A model generated the notes under the pieces. It ran no database searches, was not told where the DNA came from, and was given only the letters and a program-made list of their open reading frames with translations. Below, piece after piece: positions 1-6,279 of a stretch of 9,193 bases of DNA. The translations under genes and the position numbers were made by a program. The first letter of the stretch is position 1. Every line of letters begins with the position of its first letter. Origin of the DNA: Candidatus Doudnabacteria bacterium (GTDB lineage: Bacteria; Patescibacteriota; Doudnabacteria; UBA920). The stretch spans positions 1 to 9,193 of the forward strand of contig CAIWKW010000007.1 of assembly GCA_903913365.1 (NCBI GenBank), written 5' to 3'.

Positions 1-2553
1 ACCGAAATTTACGATTACATGCGTCTACTTTGGGCGCGCATTGGTATTCCTCATTGTCCTGTTTGCGGAAAAAGAATTCAGGGGCAAACCATCCACGCCA
101 TGGTGGAGCAAATACTGACTTTTAAGCCGGCAACTAAAATTATTATTTTGGCGCCTTTTATTAAAGATCAAAAAGGCGAGCACAGGGTAATTTTTGAGCA
201 GATTAAAAAAGCCGGGTTTGCCCGGGTGCGCGTGGACAACACGGTAATGGATTTAAATGAAGCGCAGAATCTAAATTTGGATAAGCAAAAAAAGCACAGC
301 ATAGACGTGGTGGTGGACCGCTTAACCGTAAGCGTGGAAGACAAGGGAAGGCTTTCCGAAAGTTTGGAAAAGGCTTTAAATTTGGGCGAAGGCATGGCGA
401 AAGTGATGAAGATAGACACGGATGGAAAAACGGAGAAACACGGATTGGACATTTTGTTTTCCCAAAATTTCGCTTGTCCTGACGGACACATTCAACTGGC
501 CGAGCTTGACCCGCGCGATTTTTCTTTTAACAGCCCGCACGGCGCCTGCCCGGAGTGTAAAGGACTTGGCACCAAACTGACCGTGGAGCCCGACTTGGTT
601 ATTCCCAATCAAAGATTAACTTTAGCCGAAGGCGCGGTGCGCCCGTGGAGCAAAACCACTTCCCGCCTGTCCTGGTACAGCAGAATTATGGAAGCCGTTG
701 CCAAAGAATATGGTTTTTCTATGAATACGCCGGTTAAAGATTTGCCGAAAAAATTTGTGGACATAATACTTCACGGCACGGACGGCAAAAAAGTTAAAGT
801 TGCCGGCGAGTTTGCCACCCGCGAAGGCGCGTTTGAAATGATGACAGCCTTTGAAGGCGTTATCCCAAATTTGGAACGCCGCTACAAAGAAACCGATTCG
901 GAATATATGCGCGGGGAAATAGAAAACTATATGCGCATTAGGCAGTGCCAATCCTGCAAAGGACTTAGGCTAAAACCCGAAGTTTTGGGTGTGCTTATTG
1001 GCGGCAAAGGCATTGTGGAAGTATCGGGCATGAACATAGAAACCGTATCCGATTTTTTCAAAAATTTAAGCAAAGTTTTAAACCAAAAAGACGCCACCAT
1101 TGCCAAGCAGGTGTTAAAAGAAATTAATGCCCGCTTGAGTTTTTTGCTGAATGTAGGTCTTTCTTATTTATCACTGGACCGATCAGCCGACACACTGTCC
1201 GGCGGAGAAGCCCAGCGTATTCGCTTGGCCACGCAAATTGGCTCGGGTCTTACCGGCGTGCTCTATATATTGGACGAACCTTCCATTGGTCTGCACCAGC
1301 GTGATAACCAAAAACTTTTGCAAACCTTAAAAGATTTGCGCGATTTGGGTAATACCGTAATTGTGGTGGAGCACGATGAAGAAACCATCCGTGAAGCGGA
1401 CTGGGTGGTGGATATTGGCCCTGGCGCGGGCAAGCACGGCGGGGAACTGGTTGGCGAAGGCACTCCCAAAGATATTGAGAAAAATACAAAAAGCCTAACC
1501 GGCCAGTATTTGGCTGGCAAAGAGTTTATAGAAGTGCCCAAGCGACGCAGGCCGGGCAACGGCAGAAAGCTTTCCATTTTGGGAGCGGCCGAGTTTAATT
1601 TAAAAGATATTAATGTGGACATCCCTTTGGGAAAATTTGTCTGCGTTACCGGCGTATCAGGCAGCGGTAAATCCACGCTTTTTCACGATATTTTGGCACG
1701 CGCTTTGTATAAATATTTTTACAACAGCAAGGAAGAGCCGGGCAAGCATAAAAAAATTCTCGGCGTTGAGCATATAGATAAAATCATCAACATAGACCAA
1801 AGCCCCATAGGGCGAACTCCGCGCAGCAACCCGGCCACTTACACCGGGCTATTTACGCCAATCCGCGATTTGTTCGCTTCCACCAAAGAAGCGCAAATGC
1901 GCGGTTATCAGGCCGGCCGGTTTAGTTTTAACGTAAAAGGCGGTCGCTGTGAAAAGTGCGCGGGCGACGGGGTTATTCAGGTGGAAATGAATTTTTTGCC
2001 CGATGTTTACATTACCTGCGAAGAATGCCACGGCAAGCGATACAATGCCCAGGCTTTGGAAATTCACTATAAAGACAAAACCATTTCCGATGTTTTGGAA
2101 ATGACTGTGGACGAAGCAAAAATCTTTTTCATAAATTTGCCGCAAATCCACAAAAAACTGGAAACGCTTTCCCAGGTTGGCTTGGGTTATATGAGGCTTG
2201 GCCAAAATGCCACCACCCTTTCCGGCGGAGAAGCGCAGAGAATTAAACTCGCGTCCGAACTTTCCCGCGCCTCCACGGGCAGTACTTTATATTTACTGGA
2301 CGAGCCAACAACCGGTCTGCATTTTGCGGACGTAAAAAGATTAATTCAGGTACTTAACAAACTGGTGGACAAAGGCAACAGCGTGGTGGTAATTGAACAC
2401 AACCTGGACATGATAAAAACCGCGGACTGGATTATAGACCTTGGCCCCGAAGGCGGGGACAAAGGCGGAAAACTGGTGGCATTCGGAACGCCGGAAGATA
2501 TTACCAAAGTTAAAGCTAGTTTTACAGGGCAGTACTTAAAAAAGATATTATAG
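1..2553 (+). CDS. uvrA: UvrA, excinuclease ABC subunit A (5' end outside window)
   Basis: UvrA is the dimeric ATPase that finds bulky DNA lesions and loads UvrB in nucleotide excision repair in the cytoplasm. The reading frame is open from base 1 and begins TEIYDYMRLLWARIG, a stretch that lies about 100 residues into complete UvrA proteins, so the start and first Walker A lie upstream; the ATG at 19 is internal. The visible 850 residues show the insert region, a first zinc module ending in GACPECKGLG, the first ABC signature LSGGEAQR with LDEPSIGLH, a second Walker A (GVSGSGKS, about residues 551-558), a second zinc module (CEKC near 646 and CEEC about 20 residues on), and the second LSGGEAQR with LDEPTTGLH and VVVIEHN. 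In the first zinc module the family's CPxC reads CPDG, so one expected cysteine is absent. A strong terminator follows within 10 nt, making this the last gene of its unit. Confidence 0.98.
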   Translation, partial: TEIYDYMRLLWARIGIPHCPVCGKRIQGQTIHAMVEQILTFKPATKIIILAPFIKDQKGEHRVIFEQIKKAGFARVRVDNTVMDLNEAQNLNLDKQKKHSIDVVVDRLTVSVEDKGRLSESLEKALNLGEGMAKVMKIDTDGKTEKHGLDILFSQNFACPDGHIQLAELDPRDFSFNSPHGACPECKGLGTKLTVEPDLVIPNQRLTLAEGAVRPWSKTTSRLSWYSRIMEAVAKEYGFSMNTPVKDLPKKFVDIILHGTDGKKVKVAGEFATREGAFEMMTAFEGVIPNLERRYKETDSEYMRGEIENYMRIRQCQSCKGLRLKPEVLGVLIGGKGIVEVSGMNIETVSDFFKNLSKVLNQKDATIAKQVLKEINARLSFLLNVGLSYLSLDRSADTLSGGEAQRIRLATQIGSGLTGVLYILDEPSIGLHQRDNQKLLQTLKDLRDLGNTVIVVEHDEETIREADWVVDIGPGAGKHGGELVGEGTPKDIEKNTKSLTGQYLAGKEFIEVPKRRRPGNGRKLSILGAAEFNLKDINVDIPLGKFVCVTGVSGSGKSTLFHDILARALYKYFYNSKEEPGKHKKILGVEHIDKIINIDQSPIGRTPRSNPATYTGLFTPIRDLFASTKEAQMRGYQAGRFSFNVKGGRCEKCAGDGVIQVEMNFLPDVYITCEECHGKRYNAQALEIHYKDKTISDVLEMTVDEAKIFFINLPQIHKKLETLSQVGLGYMRLGQNATTLSGGEAQRIKLASELSRASTGSTLYLLDEPTTGLHFADVKRLIQVLNKLVDKGNSVVVIEHNLDMIKTADWIIDLGPEGGDKGGKLVAFGTPEDITKVKASFTGQYLKKIL

Positions 2554-2560
2554 CCAAATT

Positions 2561-2590
2561 AAAAATACCAGCCCTTGGGCTGGTATTTTT
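2561..2590 (+). terminator. Intrinsic terminator of uvrA
   Basis: A perfect inverted repeat (AAAATACCAGCCC / GGGCTGGTATTTT) with a tiny loop starts 8-9 nt after the uvrA stop codon and ends in five Ts. The A-run on the other side means it could also stop transcripts coming from the right. Confidence 0.93.
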
Positions 2591-2630
2591 GTTTGCAAAG
2601 ATTCCAATACAATGGCGTCTTCATATAATA

Positions 2631-2680
2631 ACTCCTCCAATGATAAGTATCCTTTTTATATGCGGTTTTTATTATTTTGT
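2631..2680 (+). repeat. Intergenic repeat element, copy A
   Basis: The box ACTCCTCCAATGATAA (2631-2646) is followed by a degenerate hairpin (TATCC...GCGG) and the T-rich tail GCGGTTTTTATTATTTTG. It aligns nearly base for base with 3966-4015 (copy B: TCTCCACCAACGATAA, then ACCG...CGGTTTTTT...ATTTTG). It lies directly upstream of the -35 box of the next gene. Its function is unknown. The box shows some resemblance to the anti-Shine-Dalgarno sequence, which may be chance. Confidence 0.6.
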
Positions 2681-2681
2681 C

Positions 2682-2710
2682 TTGACTTTTTGAAGTTTTT
2701 TTTGTATAGT
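2682..2710 (+). promoter_or_regulatory. Sigma-70 type promoter of the mini-SPFH pair
   Basis: TTGACT (2682-2687) and TATAGT (2705-2710) are separated by exactly 17 bp, each one base from consensus. Transcription would begin near 2717, leaving a leader of about 45 nt. The leader contains an AGGAGA ribosome site (2747-2752) 9 nt before the ATG at 2762. Confidence 0.85.
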
Positions 2711-2761
2711 GTAAGGTCAATTGGGGCAAGGGTCCCATAGACCAAAAGGAGAGAAATCATC

Positions 2762-3340
2762 ATGAACGAAGACATTAACGAGGGTATGAGTCCTCTCGCT
2801 AAGCTCGGTGTCTATATTGGCCTTCTGCTCGTGGCCGCCTTAATAGGCCTAGGGCTAGTTCGCTGGTGGTGCTTTACCTTCGTAGACAACTACGAAATCG
2901 CCTACAAGTATAGCTACTGGGGAGGCGGCATCGAGCGCGTCAAAGGCGCAGGGCCTGACGGGCGAGGCGGCGGGTACGTTTGGGCGCCGTTTTGGGCTTA
3001 TGCGGTTCACACAGTTGACATGCGTCCGATGCAAGTTTGCATCAACGCGAATCAGCGCGTATTGAACTGCAAGCTCGTTCAATTTAATCCCGACGGCTAT
3101 GATCCGGTGGCCAAGGAAAAAGGCCTGGAGCAGTTTCTGTCGTGGCACGGACGCAACAATTATGAAGGTCCGGGCAACGCCAGTAGCAGTTCGTCCGGCG
3201 GAATCGGTACAACCACATTTAGCGAGATCCTCAAGAGTTACGCTTATGAAGGGACGGGAAAGGCTTATCCCTTCCTGACCATCATGCGTGAACTTAAGGG
3301 CAATCAGCCAGTGACGCCGCAAACGGGTGCGCCGCAATGA
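2762..3340 (+). CDS. Single-pass membrane protein, miniature SPFH/band-7-like
   Basis: This 192-residue protein has a short polar N-terminus, one membrane helix (about 15-36) and a soluble domain. The segment just after the helix (FVDNYEIAYKY...GGGYVWAPFW) and VDMRPMQVCI read like the opening strands of SPFH/band-7 (prohibitin/stomatin) domains, which are built around a membrane-proximal beta fold. That family link is inferred from resemblance. The long coiled-coil arm of true SPFH proteins is absent. A signature at about 85-110 (RPMQVCI, then RVLNCKLVQFNP) and a C-terminal part (ILKSYAYEG, then YPFLTIMREL) recur in the next gene, so the two are paralogs. A serine/glycine linker lies near 140-150. 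The start is fixed by AGGAGA 9 nt upstream. The TGA stop overlaps the next ATG (ATGA). Codons are G/C-richer than in the gene at 4081. Its role is unknown; a partner subunit of a hetero-oligomer is plausible. Confidence 0.85.
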   Translation: MNEDINEGMSPLAKLGVYIGLLLVAALIGLGLVRWWCFTFVDNYEIAYKYSYWGGGIERVKGAGPDGRGGGYVWAPFWAYAVHTVDMRPMQVCINANQRVLNCKLVQFNPDGYDPVAKEKGLEQFLSWHGRNNYEGPGNASSSSSGGIGTTTFSEILKSYAYEGTGKAYPFLTIMRELKGNQPVTPQTGAPQ

Positions 3341-3834
3341 CAAAGCCGCAGCTTCGGCAACTTAAGCTGCAAATCCGGCAGGGGTGTAAGCAGATAGTTG
3401 CTAGCAGGTCAATGATTGTCGTTGCCGTCTGCTTTGCGGCGGGACTACTTTTATACCTCGCTTTTGTCAACTATACAGAGCAATACGAAGCCGGCATCAC
3501 GCTCAACGTGTTTACCCAGGAGCCGGGCATTCAGGGAAGCAGTGGCTTTCATCTTACCGCTCCTTGGATTCTTGTCTCTGTCGTCGACACGAGGCCGCAG
3601 CGAGTCTGTATAACTTCGGCCAGCCGCGCTTTCAATTGCAAGCTGGTACAGTTCGACCCTGTCAATTACAAGGAATTTGTTGCGACGGAAGGCTTCCGCT
3701 ATTACTGGTGGGCGAACAGAATTTCATTCAACTTCGGTTATCACGAGGAGTACCGGGGTATGAAGGACATTCTGCGCGGCTACGCATATGGCGTGAAGAG
3801 GTACGCCTTCCTTAAGACCCTCGAAAACTACTGA
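3337..3834 (+). CDS. Second mini-SPFH-like membrane protein, paralog of the preceding gene
   Basis: This 165-residue protein begins with a basic cytoplasmic-type N-terminus (about 1-25, rich in K and R), then one membrane helix (about 26-44). By the positive-inside rule the C-terminal domain should face outward. It shares with the upstream protein the order: membrane helix, EQYE-like strand, TAPW, VDTRPQRVCI, AFNCKLVQFDP, then ILRGYAYG and a YAFL tail. Overall identity is modest, so the duplication is old. Both proteins keep two cysteines ten residues apart (C91 and C101 here, C93 and C103 in the partner). The ATGA overlap with the upstream stop implies translational coupling and roughly matched output. 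There is no signal-peptide cleavage site I can defend. A terminator follows within 40 nt. Function is not recognised; SPFH-like membership is inference. Confidence 0.84.
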   Translation: MTKPQLRQLKLQIRQGCKQIVASRSMIVVAVCFAAGLLLYLAFVNYTEQYEAGITLNVFTQEPGIQGSSGFHLTAPWILVSVVDTRPQRVCITSASRAFNCKLVQFDPVNYKEFVATEGFRYYWWANRISFNFGYHEEYRGMKDILRGYAYGVKRYAFLKTLENY

Positions 3835-3871
3835 GGTTTGCCACTAAGGCGAGCGCATGATGTGCAATCTG

Positions 3872-3916
3872 ACAGCGGCCACCGGATAACATTCCGGAGG
3901 CCGCTGTAATTTTTTA
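3872..3916 (+). terminator. Intrinsic terminator of the mini-SPFH pair
   Basis: The stem ACAGCGGCC (3872-3880) pairs with GGCCGCTGT (3899-3907). An A/A mismatch and an inner CCGG/CCGG pairing follow, with loop ATAACATT. The T-run is at 3910-3915. Confidence 0.93.
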
Positions 3917-3954
3917 TAAAATTTAAATATTTTATTACAAATCAAGTTCCACCC

Positions 3955-4015
3955 GTTTTTGAAAATCTCCACCAACGATAAATTACCGCTTTTATAAACG
4001 GTTTTTTATATTTTG
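3955..4015 (+). repeat. Intergenic repeat element, copy B
   Basis: GTTTTTGAAAATCTCCACCA (3955-3974) is identical over 20 bases to 6180-6199. It continues as ACGATAA, then a hairpin ACCG-CTTTTATAAA-CGGT (3984-4001) and TTTTTTATATTTTG. The second half matches copy A at 2631-2680. The hairpin plus T-tract looks like a weak intrinsic terminator, so the element may insulate the gene that follows. Confidence 0.7.
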
Positions 4016-4021
4016 GCATGC

Positions 4022-4050
4022 TTTATTTACAGTTAAATTTGTTATATAAT
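4022..4050 (+). promoter_or_regulatory. Probable promoter of the caspase-like gene
   Basis: A perfect TATAAT lies at 4045-4050, inside TGTTATATAAT (which also contains an extended -10 reading, TGTTATATA). The -35 is poor: TTTATT at 4022-4027 gives 17 bp spacing. Transcription would start near 4057, leaving about 24 nt of leader with no visible Shine-Dalgarno. Confidence 0.55.
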
Positions 4051-4080
4051 TCAAGCAGTTAATAGATCCTACTACTTATT

Positions 4081-5688
4081 ATGCCTGAAAAATTTAGAGG
4101 TGAGCCACAAGATGAGGAGCCAAAAATTGAAATATCTGGACAAGAGGAACCCGAAGCTTACATTACGCAAGAACACTTAATTACTGAATCGGGAAGAATA
4201 AACTCCGAACGTATTTTAGAATTGGAACAAAAATTTCGAAATGCGGTTAAAGTGCTAGAAAAAGGGGAATACGATCCGGAAGACACAGAAGCTTATTATG
4301 ACGCCATCGTGGAAATGGACGATGCTTTTAATGAAGCGGCAACTGTTCTGTTAAACACTTTAGATCAAACTCAAGGGCATGTTATTACTGGATTAGTATT
4401 CCATATCTTAAACAGACTGTTAAAAAAAGCCTCCGAGAATCCTTCTGACATCTATTCCTTGTATGATTTTTATAATAGAATAATAAAAAACTTTTCTAGA
4501 ATAGAAGCTCGTCTAAACCAAGGCGGAATGGAACCCTTGGAATCAGTAGTAATAATGTCAAATTCAGAAGAAGACGAACAACGAATGGAAGCTACAGGCT
4601 TTCTAGTAAAACAATTACCTGCTATTGAAAGATATTTACGAGTCGATACGCCACTGGCTCATGCTCGCAATGTAAATCAGGTATACCCTGCTTTGGCTGT
4701 TCTTTTAGAAAATTCTTCCGAGAAAACAAAGCAGAATGTGCTACATATGACCCAGCAACTTGTGGTCGATGTTGAAACAAGTTTAGAGGGAGCTGAAATT
4801 GTAGGCAATATGTTGGATTATAAACAAAGCAAAAAAAGAACGTCGGAGGAAGCTATCAAAATTATATTTAACACATTGCTTCAATATGGTATTGATGAAG
4901 CTATAGCAAATGAATGGATTAAGGAATGGACTTCCTCACATGAAACCAAGGGTTTGTTTGTAAGAAAAAATCTTGAGGCTGTAGTACGTTTAGAAAACGA
5001 CAAGTCGGGAATAACTAAATCTCTTTCAGAAAAATACGGGATTACGGCTTTTGGTCGATACCCAACAGAAATGCTATTAGAACAATTAGCGAACGAGGGC
5101 AACACAGAAAGGCCGTATGGAATTGTTTTATATCCAAAAGACGACTGGAATGGAGCTTTCCACCAGGATGAAGGAGTTTTTAGGCAATTTGGTATTGTGC
5201 TAAATCAAGATCCAAACCTAGAAAAATACTTAGTGAGGATATATGAATGCGGTTCTAAAAAGGATATTGCCAAGGCCTTAATTGAATTAGACAAGACTTA
5301 TGGAAACGCTCATAAGATTTCATTTGCAATAATAGGAGGCCACGGCACCAAAGATTCAATTAACTTTGGGGGAGGTTCTTCAAAACGAAATTTATTATAT
5401 TCATCCGACTTGCACAGAAGTAGAGTTCAAAAAACCGGAGACTTCTTTGAGCCTGAAGCTACAATTGTATTAGTTTCCTGCTCAACTGGTCAAAACGAAG
5501 GTATTGCACAAACTCTGACAGAAAAAATGGGGATGAAAGTTATAGCACCAACCGTACCTACTAATGTAAGAAAAATTATTCCAAAATATGTTAACGGAAA
5601 AATTGATTTCATTGTTGAATACTCAAAAAAAGATACAACAGCGATTTACGCTCGCTCAAAAACTTCTAATACTGTTGAAGCAATTTAA
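4081..5688 (+). CDS. Caspase-like (clan CD) cysteine peptidase-like protein
   Basis: This 535-residue protein has an acidic, probably disordered start (1-35, opening MPEKFRGE), a long predicted alpha-helical region (about 40-335) and a C-terminal alpha/beta domain (about 345-535). The C-terminal domain shows a strand ending in FAIIGGHG (His421) and, 46 residues later, a strand ending in TIVLVSCSTG (Cys467), then an amphipathic helix and MKVIAPT. A His-Gly after one strand and a Ser-Cys after the next is the layout of clan CD peptidases (caspase, gingipain, C80, CHAT relatives), so His421 and Cys467 are the likely catalytic pair. No signal peptide or membrane helix is visible, implying a cytoplasmic protein. 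The start is the first ATG after an in-frame stop at 4063; no Shine-Dalgarno is seen. Codons are A/T-rich, unlike the preceding two genes. Substrate and role are unknown; an inactive relative cannot be excluded without structure prediction. Confidence 0.9.
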   Translation: MPEKFRGEPQDEEPKIEISGQEEPEAYITQEHLITESGRINSERILELEQKFRNAVKVLEKGEYDPEDTEAYYDAIVEMDDAFNEAATVLLNTLDQTQGHVITGLVFHILNRLLKKASENPSDIYSLYDFYNRIIKNFSRIEARLNQGGMEPLESVVIMSNSEEDEQRMEATGFLVKQLPAIERYLRVDTPLAHARNVNQVYPALAVLLENSSEKTKQNVLHMTQQLVVDVETSLEGAEIVGNMLDYKQSKKRTSEEAIKIIFNTLLQYGIDEAIANEWIKEWTSSHETKGLFVRKNLEAVVRLENDKSGITKSLSEKYGITAFGRYPTEMLLEQLANEGNTERPYGIVLYPKDDWNGAFHQDEGVFRQFGIVLNQDPNLEKYLVRIYECGSKKDIAKALIELDKTYGNAHKISFAIIGGHGTKDSINFGGGSSKRNLLYSSDLHRSRVQKTGDFFEPEATIVLVSCSTGQNEGIAQTLTEKMGMKVIAPTVPTNVRKIIPKYVNGKIDFIVEYSKKDTTAIYARSKTSNTVEAI

Positions 5689-5855
5689 AAAATAAAGCTC
5701 ACTTATAAATGTGAAAGTGTTGACGGTTCCAGTGCCAGTTCACTCATTAGTGGCGGCGTACAAAGAGCCACTTGCAAAGATAATCTTCGTATATACAATG
5801 GTCATCTTCGTATGCTTTCGTTCCGGTGGCCGCTTTTTTATTAATAAAATTTTTT
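5689..5855. other. Intergenic stretch without a supported gene
   Basis: No convincing gene here. The protease-like gene has no classical terminator right after its stop. At 5821-5834 TTCCGGTGGCCGCT is followed by six Ts and matches 13 of 14 bases of the 3' arm of the terminator at 3892-3905, but no matching 5' arm lies upstream, so it looks like an orphan half-terminator. The 10-base sequence ATCTTCGTAT occurs twice (5783-5792 and 5804-5813), two helical turns apart, as an operator might. CACT/AGTG inverted pieces lie at about 5731-5775. Confidence 0.5.
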
Positions 5856-5880
5856 TAAAAAAAGAGCTGGTCAGGCTCTC
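5856..5880 (-). terminator. Terminator of the 56-residue minus-strand gene
   Basis: Read on the minus strand: AGAGC-CTGACCA-GCTCT (5863-5879) followed by a run of seven Ts (5863 down to 5857). It lies about 53 nt past the stop codon of the small gene. Confidence 0.75.
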
Positions 5881-5931
5881 TAAAAATGTCCGCTTGCCAC
5901 GGACTTTAACGACCTTTTTGTGTATTTCGAG

Positions 5932-6102
5932 TTACATATCGTCAATCAATGCGTAGCCAAGGGTGCGGGAATTTCCCGTCAGGTCTCCCGCAATTTCATC
6001 GATTAAGTCAGGCACGTAAGCCTGATCTTCTTGGGGATCGGAATCCCCATTCGATTGTGCTACCTGTGGCTCATTGTTTTCTGGCGACGAAGGATTGATC
6101 AT
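5932..6102 (-). CDS. Small acidic protein, 56 residues
   Basis: Read on the minus strand, ATG (6102-6100) opens a frame of 56 codons ending in TAA at 5934-5932. The protein starts MINPSSPENNEPQV, continues with a polar acidic middle (SNGDSDPQEDQAYV) and ends with a short amphipathic stretch (PDLIDEIAGDLTG, then RTLGYALIDDM). It is strongly acidic with no membrane segment or cysteine. The reason to believe in it is the setting: AAGGAGG six bases before the ATG, a promoter-like pair upstream, and a terminator hairpin downstream. The gene is too short to stand out by length alone. Its codons are G/C-rich at third positions, resembling the genes at 2762 and 6280 more than the neighbouring protease-like gene. 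I do not recognise the family. A small regulatory or binding protein is only a guess. Confidence 0.7.
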   Translation of the reverse strand: MINPSSPENNEPQVAQSNGDSDPQEDQAYVPDLIDEIAGDLTGNSRTLGYALIDDM

Positions 6103-6108
6103 CTAATT

Positions 6109-6115
6109 CCTCCTT
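6109..6115 (-). promoter_or_regulatory. Ribosome binding site of the 56-residue gene
   Basis: AAGGAGG on the minus strand, 6 nt before the ATG at 6102. It is the best Shine-Dalgarno in the window and decides this start. Confidence 0.8.
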
Positions 6116-6121
6116 GCGGTC

Positions 6122-6150
6122 ATAATATACCGGTTAATTCTTAATCACAA
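6122..6150 (-). promoter_or_regulatory. Probable promoter of the 56-residue gene
   Basis: On the minus strand TTGTGA (6150-6145) and TATTAT (6127-6122) are 17 bp apart. Initiation near 6115 would put the Shine-Dalgarno almost at the 5' end of the RNA, so a slightly different start point is possible. Confidence 0.55.
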
Positions 6151-6207
6151 ATCTAGATCTTTTAAAATAAGTTTCATTAGTTTTTGAAAATCTCCACCAC
6201 GATGAGA

Positions 6208-6236
6208 TTGACAATACCATAGAAATATGGTATTTT
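6208..6236 (+). promoter_or_regulatory. Probable promoter of the 94-residue gene
   Basis: A perfect TTGACA (6208-6213) and TATTTT (6231-6236) stand 17 bp apart, with transcription starting near 6243. The spacer and -10 overlap the hairpin of repeat copy C. Confidence 0.6.
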
Positions 6237-6239
6237 TTG
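6213..6239 (+). terminator. Terminator-like hairpin with GAAA tetraloop
   Basis: A 9-bp perfect stem (6213-6221 with 6226-6234) is capped by GAAA and runs into TTTTTT. The stem is A/T-rich, so termination would be weak. No gene on the plus strand ends just upstream, so it may terminate a short RNA or act as part of the repeat element. Confidence 0.45.
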
Positions 6240-6268
6240 GTTGTTAGGTGAATTTTGAGATTGAGAAA

Positions 6269-6275
6269 AAGGAGG
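6269..6275 (+). promoter_or_regulatory. Ribosome binding site of the 94-residue gene
   Basis: AAGGAGG lies 4 nt before GTG at 6280. The ATGs at 6295 and 6298 are about 19-22 nt away, too far, so GTG is preferred although the spacing is tight. Confidence 0.65.
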
Positions 6276-6279
6276 GTAA

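Larger units (their letters stand above)
6180..6240 (+). repeat. Intergenic repeat element, copy C
   Basis: It opens with the same 20 bases as copy B (GTTTTTGAAAATCTCCACCA), then CGATGA. Instead of the ACCG...CGGT hairpin of copy B it carries another hairpin, AATACCATA-GAAA-TATGGTATT (6213-6234), followed by Ts. The box is conserved while the hairpin sequence changes, which suggests selection for structure. Confidence 0.65.

Noticed and set aside
1849..2205. Minus-strand frame inside uvrA (also 168-491, 622-951 and 1263-1676)
   Set aside because: Shadows of strongly conserved UvrA coding sequence.
2855..3343. Minus-strand frame of 162 residues
   Set aside because: Antisense shadow of the first mini-SPFH gene, which has promoter, ribosome site and a clear paralog.
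5711..5956. Plus-strand frame of 81 residues
   Set aside because: It runs antisense through the terminator and the end of the well-supported 56-residue minus-strand gene, has no ribosome site and has an odd composition.
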